From assembly GCA_030063045.1 (NCBI GenBank), contig JAQSEB010000091.1, positions 1,550,001 to 1,614,000 on the forward strand: a DNA stretch of 64,000 bases, written 5' to 3'. The stretch is from Pratylenchus scribneri. Its lineage: Eukaryota > Nematoda > Chromadorea > Rhabditida > Pratylenchidae. The position numbers were made by a program, and so were the translations under genes. Positions 10,961 through 22,200 of the stretch are shown piece by piece (the first letter of the stretch is position 1; the number at the start of each line of letters is the position of its first letter). The notes below the pieces were generated by a model. It was not told where the DNA came from, did not search any database, and worked only from the letters and a program-made list of their open reading frames with translations.

Positions 10961-12325
10961 TAATTTTTGGAATTGAAATTGGAAAGAATGTGTGAAAAAA
11001 TCTCGATTTTATATAAAAATATCAAAACAATATTTTTGAATTATCCCAGATATTTGAATAAAAAATCAGGTAGAAGAAATGTGTTAATAGATACGCCAGT
11101 TTCTTATCTTATTACGCTGTTTTTAAAAATAATTCAGCCTGGTTAGAATAATTCCGCCTAGTCAACTTATAGAATAATTCCGCCTGGTTAGAATAATTCC
11201 GCCTAGTCAACTTATAGAATAATTCCGCCTAGCCAACTTATAGAATAATTCCGCCTGTTTTGCTTAGAATAATTCCGCCTGTTTCTTAAAATTAATCGGC
11301 TAGAATTGAATATACAACGGCACCAAATCCTCCCCTTTAATATTAATAAAAATCAAAATTTATCATTTGAGAAATCGTATGGATTATTTTTATTTTGTAA
11401 TTGGTTAATGGGTTCAGGTTCAAAGTTAAAATTGTGGGATGGAAAAAATAAATCAAAAAAGGATTTCGTAAAAGTAGTTCGGTTGAAATTTTTCAAAGGG
11501 AGAGGGGGTTTAATCCAGCAATATTTTTTGGGGTATTTCAGTTGAAGGGATGAAGTAGATTAATTTTAATTTAGAGTGGGAATGCGAGGAATTATTTGGA
11601 AAATATATAATTGAAACAGAGCTCTAATCAGCATAAGAAAAATCCTCTCATCAAAAATGCTAATAATTAAAAATAAATTTGTACAAGCAAAAAAAAACAA
11701 AAAAAAAAAAGAATAATGTAAGCCAAATAAGATTATTGTTATTGGTCCAAAATTTCTAATTTTTAATTTTGGTCACTTTTTTATGGTGATTGGCGGAAAA
11801 AAACATAGTGCTAAATATGAGGGAAACAAAAGATTATTTGATTATTATTTTATCAAAAAAAGCAATATTCAATGTTGGATATTTGAGAAAATTAAATGGC
11901 TAATTTTAAATAAAGATAACAAATTATTTCGTCCAAAATCACTAATTTTTTTGATGACATAAAATTTGGCCAAAATAAAATGTGTGACAATTGTTTTTTA
12001 TGCTCCTTACTTAATAATAAAAGAAATTTAAACGCAAATTTTGGACAAAATAAATTATTTCTTTTTCAGATTCTTCAAAATTCAAATTCAACTGCGGAAT
12101 CATTGGGGAGAATATTTATTGGACGAGAAAAATTATATAATTGTAAAACACACAAAAATATGATGGAGAATTTAAATAATGTCACATAAATTAAGACAAG
12201 AAAAATAATTAATTGTCCAATCCAAATTTAAATAAGACGAAATTAGGCGCTAAAATAATAGGGGAGGAAATGAGTGAGAATAAAAAATGTTGATTCCAAA
12301 ATAATCTTCACATCAATTTTTGTAT
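10961..12325. other. Convergent intergenic region
   Basis: Separates the 3' ends of the P450 (+) and the SET gene (-). It holds the P450 AATAAA (11057), a short minisatellite and AT-rich sequence. Open frames at 11306-11545 and 11980-12189 are AT-rich and lack initiation or splice context; I see no gene. Confidence 0.6.
11127..11297 (+). repeat. AATTCCGCC minisatellite, locus 4
   Basis: About seven units with a mixed linker (GGTTAG or AGTCAACTTATAG) around AATAATTCCGCCT. It lies just downstream of the P450 polyadenylation signal. Confidence 0.85.
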
Positions 12326-13270
12326 TTAATTGCCGCCTCCTCTTTTCGCGGTGCCCACCAATCGTTTCAGCCGATCATCCAATGAGGCACGTTCCGCCGC
12401 CGATTCGCCAGATGCCGTTGATGCAGCTGTTCCTCTTTTTGGATATTGTGGTGGAGGCGGAGGCGGTAATGGATCGGCAGATAAATGTGAAGAGGTGGTG
12501 GTATGCCGTTGTTGTGCAAATTTGTTGTCCGCTGAAATTTTTAAAGTTCTTAGTTTTTTATAATAAATTTTAAAAAAAGTTTGTATATATTAAATTGGGA
12601 ATAGAGGAAAAAATTATGATTATTTATTGAAAAATTACCGTATACTCTTTAATCTAACCCTCTCTAAAAAATTCTCGATTTTTAAGAAATTCTCTGACCA
12701 GCCTCCAATAATTTTCCTCTTTCGAGTAAGATTTAAAAAGTAAAATTAGTTCTCTCGAGGAAAGATTTTCCTAGAAGAATTAAAAGGTAATACAGTAACC
12801 GTAATTTATGTGATAAAAAAGCTTAAATTTTATAAGGAAAAAATTAATTTTATAAAATTTATTCTTCCTTTTTTATACTATAAAGTCTAAAATTTAAAGG
12901 AGAATCATTTCTTTAAAACTATTTTTGATTGAAAAACTCACGTGCAGTAGATCGAGCCGAAGAACTAGTCCCACAACCACTGCCGCCTCCGGCACTGGTC
13001 AAAATGCGTTTCTTCAACTCATCCAATGAGGGTGTATTGTAGAGTTGGCGCCGACCACCGCTTCCGCCACTGATTGTTGCCGTCGATGTAATTGGCGCAA
13101 AATCCTCCAATTGTTGAGGTGGCGAAGAGGTGGATTGAAGGGCGCCTGTGCCAACCACGGGAATGAATGATTTGCGAGGAGATTGGCGAGTTGGAGATGG
13201 ACCACCAATGATGCAGAATGATTCGATGGTGGTACTGCTGCTTGTGCTTGCCGTCCTTGGAGATTGAATA
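12326..13270 (-). other. C-terminal twin LDxxxxR motifs of the SET protein
   Basis: The last two exons carry two similar short helices, [15 protein letters not shown] and [14 protein letters not shown], set in Ser/Pro/Gly-rich linkers. The repeated SLD-(x)-LKR pattern suggests a duplicated docking helix. Function unknown. Confidence 0.6.
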
Positions 13271-16200
13271 CTAATAATTTTAATGCATTTTTGGTAATTA
13301 ATTCGATAATTATTTTTAATATTTTTGGAATATAAATTTTAGAAAAATGTAAATAATAATCTCTAAATATTCAAAAATTCCTCCAAAATAAAAAATTTAA
13401 AAACTAAATTGACCAAAAATAATATTTAAAAATAATATAAAATTAATTTATTTCCTCATTAACTCACTTTGTTGCGGTCACATCGGCGCCTTTTTTTGCC
13501 TCAATATCGGCCATCTTTTTGCGTCTGTATTCCTCAATTGTTAATTTCTTTTGGGCCTTCGTGTTCGGCATACGTGAGGCAGCCAATTCTGCTGCCAATT
13601 GTTGTTGCTGTTGGCTGCTTGAAGATTCCTAAATAATTGGAATACTTTTATGAATGCCATTTTGGTTAAAAGTTTTGTAAGGAAAAATCTTATTAGTTGA
13701 ACCAACCAACATCCAACAAAAAGGCAGTTTTAGAGGATTTTCAGAGTCGCAAAAATTGGAAAATAGATAACTTCTAAGATTTTTTATTGAAATTTTCCAA
13801 AAAATGTTTCCAGAACCTCAAGGGTATTTTGGCTTTTTATTGCATTTTTACTGCAGTGAAATTTTCCTTCAAAAATGACAAAATCACAAAATAGGTAAAA
13901 AAAAAAAAGTTGAAAAATTTCGTCAAAAGAATGAAATAAATGTTCATCAAATTGTTAATTTTCTCATCAAATTTGACGCATAGAAAAAATAGTTACAAAG
14001 TAAAAAATCCGTTCTTAAATTTACTCCAGAAAAATAAGAAAAAAATTCTATTAAAATTGTAAAACTTACTGTCGTTGTTTCCTTCGACTCCACCTCCTCA
14101 GGCATTTGTTGTTTTTGCTCTTCTTCTGCGCCGCCAATTTTTCCTTCTTCTGTTCCCTTTGATGATTGTTGTTCCCTTCTTTCGGCCTCTTTTGATTGTT
14201 TTGCCGCCACCATACCAATTCCTGTTTGATGCGATCGACCAATGCCAATTGGCACGGCGGCCGCCTTCAATATCGATGCCGCCTTCGCTTCGGCCTCTTC
14301 AAGTTTCCGACGCTGTTGCAATTGGCTGACTCGAGCGGTGGTGGTGGTTACGGTAATGGCCGAGGATGATGATGATTTTGCCGCCGATTTCCGTGGTGAC
14401 TCTTTCGCTGGTTGCTTTTTTGCCATCGGCAAAGTTGGCGTCGATTTGGATGGAGCAGGCAGAGGCGGCGGTGCCATTTCCTTCTTTCCTTCCGGTTTTT
14501 GTTGCTTTGTTTTGGATTGTTCAGTTAATTTGGCTCGCAATTTGTTGTATTCACTGGGTAGCTCAAATTCCTTTTCGACACCGGCCAATTTTTGGCGTAA
14601 AATTTCACTGAATTCCTTGCAAATTTCTGCCATTGTGGATGGAGCCGTCTTTGATTTTTTGGTGGTAAGGCGCGGCTTTTTCGGTGAGGCGGGTTCAGTT
14701 TTGACCTGAAAAATGGCAAAAAATTAATAAAATTATTTATAAAAATTATTAAAAATTTCCGTCAATTCAAAAACCAACCTGTTGTTGATCTTCGGATCGC
14801 CGTTTCTTCATTTGCTCAGCTCGTTCATAGGCATCAATTGTCTGTTGCATTTTGCGTTCCTCTCGCGACTATAAATTAAAATAAAATTTAAAAATTCTAT
14901 TCTTTTGCCCTTTAGCTTTGGCCCACCAAATTTGCATTGCTACTTTCGGCTGCTGCTGTTGCTGGCGTCGTTATTTCCACTTTTGGTACTGTCAATTTGT
15001 CTTCTCCTTTTTCTGGGACGGCTGATGGACGGCCTCGCTTCCTTGGAGTTGGCGACATCGAACTTTGGGGCGATGCTTTTGTTGGTCGAGAGGATTTGGC
15101 CAAGGTGAGTCCGCTGCCGGCGGCCTGCATTGGATGTGATTGCGAGAAAGTGACTGTCGGTATTGGCGGGGTATCCGCAAAATCGGAATAGGAGGAGGAG
15201 GATGGTTTTAATTCACGCGACTGAAAAATTTAAGTTTAATTATTTTTTATATTAATTATAATTTAAAGGATTCCAAAAGTTAAAAAACGGAACATCACAA
15301 GTTATTATTTTTTAATAAATTAATAAATAAAAAAATAAAAATAAATTTTATTTGAATTTTTCTTATAATAATTTCGTCAGATTTATTAGTTGTTTTAATT
15401 TATAAAGGATTTCTAAAAGTTAAAATTTTTAAAGAAAACTTTTAAAGTAAATTATTTTAATAATAAATTAATAATTTTTGTAATTTGTTGTATTTTGAAG
15501 GAAACTTTCAAGTGTTTTTTATCAATTGAAAGCACTATGAAAATACATTCTCAAATGTTTTTTCTCTTGGATTGACCGCCCAATATCTTTCTAAAGGGAT
15601 ATTGGCGGGCTTTAAAGAGAGGATAGTAAGGCCAAAAAAATGTTAACTTTTGTGACTTGCCTTCCTTTTGGTGGCAACAACATTTTCTTCTTTTTCGGCC
15701 GCCATCGTTGGTGGTGATTTTTCCATGTTTGTTGAATTTCGTGTGAGACGTCCATGCGGTGCCGGAGGCGATTGCTCCGATTTTGAGGGCGGATTTCGAG
15801 CTCGAAGTTGGCGTCCCTATAAAAATATGTTGTGAATTTTAAATATCATCTGTATTTTTTTTATTCTAATCTTTGTAAATTTCATTTATTTTTATGAATT
15901 CAAAACTAGAAAAAATATTTTCTGAGTTCTGACTGATTAAAAATATAATAAATTTACAATGAATTTTAATTAAATTATCCATCTGTTCTGCTTTATCTTT
16001 ATTTCTTTAGCCTTTCAAGTTTACCTATTGTTTTAATTCAAATCATAATTTTTTTATTCTATTATGAAGGAAAAGAAATCTATTAAAATTAATCGCCTAT
16101 CCTATAGAAAAACCTCTCAATTATTGTTTTTAAATAATAAAAATGCAAAATATATTATAATTAAAAGGTTAAGCCAATAGGTCCCGCCCTAGTCCATTTA

Positions 16201-19200
16201 TATTAAATTTTTCACAAAAATTCCCATTTTTATTTCCATCTTTTTTAAAATCACCTCAGATTCGGGGCCTGGCGATTTCATCTCCTCCTTGACCACTGCT
16301 TTCGGCGGCGAATTTCCTCCCCTAGTGGCATTGGATACTTGACGGGTGGCCCTCGTCGATGTTGATGGGCTGGTGCCACCTCCTCTTCCCTGCGGTGAAT
16401 GTTCTTTGGCCAACAATGTTTTGTTGAAATCGGCCACTGGACAATATTGTTGGTTGCCATTCATCTATGGAAATGATGGAAAAATTATTAAAATTTAAAT
16501 TATTAAATTAAAGATTAATAAATTTTTTGATTAATTTATAATTTTAATTAAGCCCAAAAAATTTGGAATTTAATAAAAATAAAACAATTCTCTTACATAA
16601 ACATTTTGGCCACATGCGCATTCAATTGGCACTGTCGACTCATGGCGATAATCATAATCAAATGGAATTGTAATCTTCAAAAGAAATAAAATAAATAAAT
16701 AAATAAAATAAATAAATAAAATAAATTAATTAAAAATATAAATTATTTAATTAAAAATATAAATTTAATATAATTTAATTAATAAAAATTATTAATAATT
16801 TAATAAAAATGCCCCATTCACCTCGGTTGAATTGTCAATGTTGGTTGTGGCGTACAAATAGAATCGCAATCTGCCATCAATGATTGCATGTTGCATCGTT
16901 GCATTTGGACGGCATGAACGGCGTACAAAACGGGCCATTGAACCCTTTTTGGTGGCATCGATCAGGACACGTTCATCCAATCCACTATAATTGTGAGTGA
17001 ATTAATTAATTTCCCATCATTTTTCTTTACCTGTAAATGACGGTGAATTGATGGTTGATTGGCTTCTTTGGTGTCAACGCTTTTACTTCACTAAGCAGCG
17101 ACACTTGGCCAACGTATTCAATGATGGGCATTCCGGGTGGCATTGTCGTCTACAAATTTATTTTTATTAAGGAATTTTGAAAATGCTAAATTCTTTAAGC
17201 TTAAATGTGTCCAGATTGCTTAAATAAATGTATTATGAGTTTAATAGGGTGAAGTCTATTCTATGAATGTTTTTTGTGTTTAGTCCTTTCAATTAAATAA
17301 TTTTTTAGCAGTTACGCAATAAATAAGATTTATTAATAATATTTTTTAAAAATTTTTAGAAGGATACCTAAGTTATTATTAAATTTTCACAATTTTTCCT
17401 AAATTTTATCGTAAAGTTAAAATTAAATTTTTAATCAGGAATTTTTTATTATTTTGCAATGCCAATTATTACCTTTCCCTGGGTGGCAACCAATCCTTTG
17501 TGCTGCGGCGTGACCAGCATCGGTCTTGCCTTGGAAACCTTCTCCAACTGTTTGAGTAATCCAATCTCGCCCTAAGAATTTATAATCAATTATTTTACTT
17601 TTAAAAATCTAATCATTTTTAACACTAATTTGCATTAATTTTATAATTAATTTTTTAAATTATTTATAATTTTTAAGGCTTAAAAATTCTCAAATAATAT
17701 AAAAAAATGAAATTAATAAAAAATTGTAAATAAATTTATTTAAAATTTTATTAATATTTTTTAAAACTCAAAAAATTTCTCAATTAATTCTTCTAAAAAT
17801 CAGCACTCACCAAAACGAATGGTTGCATTTTTGTGATCATTGAGTGAACTTGTCGGGAATAGGTACGCACTCCCCGTGAATAGCCATTCTCATTGGTCTC
17901 CTCAAAATCAAGGGCCTTTCCTCCAGCACTACTAGTCCCTTCTCCCTGTCCCTGTTCACTGCCGTTGCTGGCCATGGAAAATGATTTGGACAATTTCGAA
18001 GAAGCCGCTGACGTTTTCGGCACCAAATTGCTTTTCTTCACCACTTTGCCTTGTCGAATGGCCAACGGGGTCTTCTTTTGGTGCAATATTGCGGCCGGTG
18101 CCGATTTCCTCTTCATATTTGCGGCAATTTTCTTTGTCCTCTTTTGGGCCTCCATCAATTTCAGGGCACGTTGTTGGGCATTTGCCGCCGCCTTTGGTGT
18201 GTTCTTCAGCTTTCGGGGTTGGCATAGTTCGCACAGATATTCATCGGGAACATTCTTCTCGCTGATTCCCATGCATAGTCCATGTTGCCAAACACTTCAA
18301 TGGGGAAATAATAATTAGTAGAATTTAATAAAATTGCAAATATAATATTTAATTTGTCCAAAAAATGTACATAAGCCAAAATAATGGTTTAATGAATGTT
18401 TGTGGTTGATTTTGTTTTGTCATACATTCCAAACATATATCGATTAGATATTAGATATGATAAAAATGATTGAATGGTTTCTAATTTTTCATGGTTTAAT
18501 CAAAATTTTGAGGGTATTAAATGGTTAAACCGATTTATTTAGTCCAAAACTAAGTTAGAATTGGTTAAACTTAGCTAAAAATCAGTCAAATGATGCGTAT
18601 GCGTTTTGAAGAAATCTACCAATTTTGTAGATTTATATTTCTAGGATAAACTTTGGAATTGTTCCGATTTTTCGGCAAAATAAATATTTAATTGTAGAAA
18701 TGAACTAATAATAATTTCCAAAAAAAAATGAAAACATACTCGCATTTATCGCATTGAATCATGAACGGATCATTGTGCGTCATTCCACAAATGCACCGTC
18801 TGCAAAAAGTTCAAAATTTAATATTTAAGGGAAATTCCAGGGGAGGAAAATTGACAAAAAAAAAATAATTTTGAGTTTGGGATTAATTAGATTTTGGATT
18901 TTAGGTAATCAAGGGAAAATTTTGAGTGTTGAAGGGGTTTATTTAGCAATCAAATCAAAAAGTAAAAAAAAACCCACGTTTCATATGGCAATGTGGTCTC
19001 CTCCTTTCGTTGAGGCTTTCTTCGTTCACGTTGTTGTTTCGGTTTTGTATTGTCTTCAATTTTTGCCATTTTCTGCTCATCAGTCATTCCAGTGCCCATT
19101 TCCATTTGGTCGGTGCCCATTTTGGTCATTATTCCACTTTTCTTCATTGCCCCTTTGTAAATTGGTTCGTCAATTGGCATTAAGTTCGTTGCGGCTGCTT

Positions 19201-22200
19201 TCGATGTGCCCGGCATTTGGCCGCCAAACCCCATTTCGGGTTGTTCTTCCTCAAAAACTGTGCTGGAAGTTCGTTTTGTTGATTTTCGTTGCTGTCTTTT
19301 TCCCATCATTTCTGTCATTGGCGATTGTTGAGGAATTGCTGCAGAAATGTGCTGGGCGTATTGGTCTGGAAAAATGTTGGAAATTATTATAGTAAAATTC
19401 GATTTTTCATTGATATAGTATTTTCATTAATTCTTAATGTTTTTAGGAGAAAATTATGTGTTCAACTTAAAAAAGGCAAATGGAAAAATAATATATTTTT
19501 ATGGATTTTTGTTTAAAAATTAAAGTAACTTTTTTCTAGAATGTATTATCTTATTGTTAGATTGATTAATTGAATCTGATTGAAATGATTTTCAAAATTT
19601 AAGCTTATTTTATTAATTGTAAGGAAATGTATTAATTTTTTAAATCAATGTTTCATTTCTATTATAGAAAATAAGGCAGGATGAAGGAGAAGGATCGTTG
19701 AGAAGTGAGAACTATAACTGGAATCTGGAACTGGAACTAATAAGTAAAAAAAGGCACTTAATTAAATAAAAAAGGTTTATTCAGAATAAAAAATATCAAA
19801 AATTAAAAAGTAATTTTCTGTTCCAGGGCCTGTTTAGCTCAATGGTATAGTGCCAGCCTAATAAACTGAGAAGGTCGGCGGTTCGAGTCCAACCAGAAGC
19901 AATAATTTTTTCTTTGTAATTTTTAATAAAAATGTAAAAAAATTTTAATGTTTTAATAAAAATTTAAATAAAAAATTAAATTTCAACTCACCACTTCTCT
20001 GCTGTACCATGAACACTTGTTGCTGTGGTGGATGCGTGAATGCCGCCTGCTGTTGATCGAATGGCTCATCCTGATGGCTGGTTTGGACCACTTTGAAGTG
20101 CAATGTTTTGCCGCCGGATCCGGATTGTTGCGGTGGTTGTTGGAATTGTTGTTGTTGGAATGAAACATGCCGTGAGGTGGTCTGTTCCAACAAATTTGCA
20201 CTGGCATTTGCCAGCTCCGCCAAATCATTCAGTCGTTGATGGCTCAGAGGGTTGGTGGGAAGTTGAAGGCCTCCACCGGAACCGGACGAAGATGTTGCGC
20301 TGGTGCCAAATTGTTGCCTTCTTCCGGTTGAAGTGATGGCCGAATATTGTCCTCCAGGTGACATTTTATACGGTGATTGATGTTGAAAATGTTGAGGCGG
20401 CGGTGATTGTTGTTGAAAATAACCGCCCGGTGTCAGCGGTGGCCCAAAACGTTGTTGCATTACGGATGCTTCCCCACGGATGACCGCATTGATTGTGCCA
20501 TCCAATGCGGATGAGTCATAGACGGAATGTGCGGCCATGGAGCGTTGTTGTTGTGAAGGCAGGGGGAGCAACATTTGTTGTTGGGGAGGCAAAAATGGAT
20601 CATCCGGAGGTTTTGATGAGTCTTGGTCCAGTGCGGCCGATGGGGGAGGATGGGTTGGATCGGCCGGTGGTGGAACTAAATAATTGGACAAATTAATTTG
20701 TTTCATATTTTCTATATAAAAATGAAAATGGGTCATAAAATTGTCAAAAATAAGTATAAATTTTTAAATAAAAATTTGAAGAAAATTAAATCTATTTTTT
20801 TATTAATTTTTTAAATATTTAATAAAATTCTATTCGAAAAATAATGGATTTACCTTTTCAATTAATTATATAATAATTATTTTTTTAATAATTAAAAAGC
20901 TCAAAAAATAATCGAAAAATTCTTGCTTTCCTTTTCAATTAATTTTACTAAAATTTTTAATATTTTTTACTAATTAAAAAAAGTCAAAATTTATTTAAAG
21001 GAGACTTTTCCTTTTCAATTAATTTTTAATAAATTTTAAAATATTTTTACTAAATAAAAATTTAAAAAAAAACAAAAATGAGACGCTGCACTCCCAAAAA
21101 ATTTTATAGATATTTCAATTTTTAAAAATTGTCATTAAAATTTTCTAGAAAAATGAATAGTTTTCCTTTTCAATTAATTATTAAATTTTTGAAATTAAAA
21201 ATACATTTATAAATATTTTTTAAAAAAATGTCAAAAAATTTATTTTAAAATTAATGGGTTTTTCCTAATCAATTAATTTTATTAAATTTTTAAATATTTT
21301 TACAATAAAACGACAAAAAATTTAAAGGAAAAATAAATGATTTTCTTTTCAATTATTATTTTTTGCTTTTTTCATTTTAACAAATTTTAAATATTATATT
21401 AATTTAAATATAGTATTAATTATATTTAATTTAGAAAATTTACCCGTTCTCTCGGTGATTGCGGCTGCAGCAGCGGTGGCGGCCATTCCCTTCCTTGGAC
21501 TGCCCCGTGGACGTCTTTTTGCAGCACCACTTCCAGCCAATGATTTTTTGCCCTCTTGCCGTTCAAAGAATTCCTCATTTTGCTGTTCCTTTTGTTCCAA
21601 GAATGTTTTCGCCTGTTCCTCCTCTTCCATTTGCATTTCCAATTCCCTCTGCTTTTGCTGTTCCCTCTTTTGTTGGAGGGCATTTTGCCGTTTAGTTTGT
21701 GGTTTTCGCTGCGATGGATAAATATATTGTGATGGTTCGCCCGGAGGAGGCGGTGGTGGCGGGGCATAGTCGGCAGCGGCAATGGCAGCTCCTCCTCGGC
21801 CTCCTCCACGGCCACGACGCTTAAAAAATGGGAAAAAATTATTTTAAATTTTTTTAAATGTAAAATTTGCATTTGTAATTTTTTCAGTACAAATTTAAAA
21901 AATACTTCGAAGGGTAAATTTGATGTTTTTTAAAATGGAAATTTTTAATTTTTTGATACAAATTCTAATTAAAAAAATTTCATAATGAATGAAAAGAATT
22001 TTCTAAAATTAAAATATTGAAATTTTTAAGTGAATTATTTTAATAATAAAATAAAAATTCTTTTTAATTTTTTTTAAATTCAATTAAAATTAACCATTAA
22101 AAACTGGTGAAAATTTCTAATTGTTGTATTTTGAAGGAAACTTTCAAGTGTTTTTTTTATCAATTGAAAGCACTATGAAAATACTTTCTCAAATTCTCTT

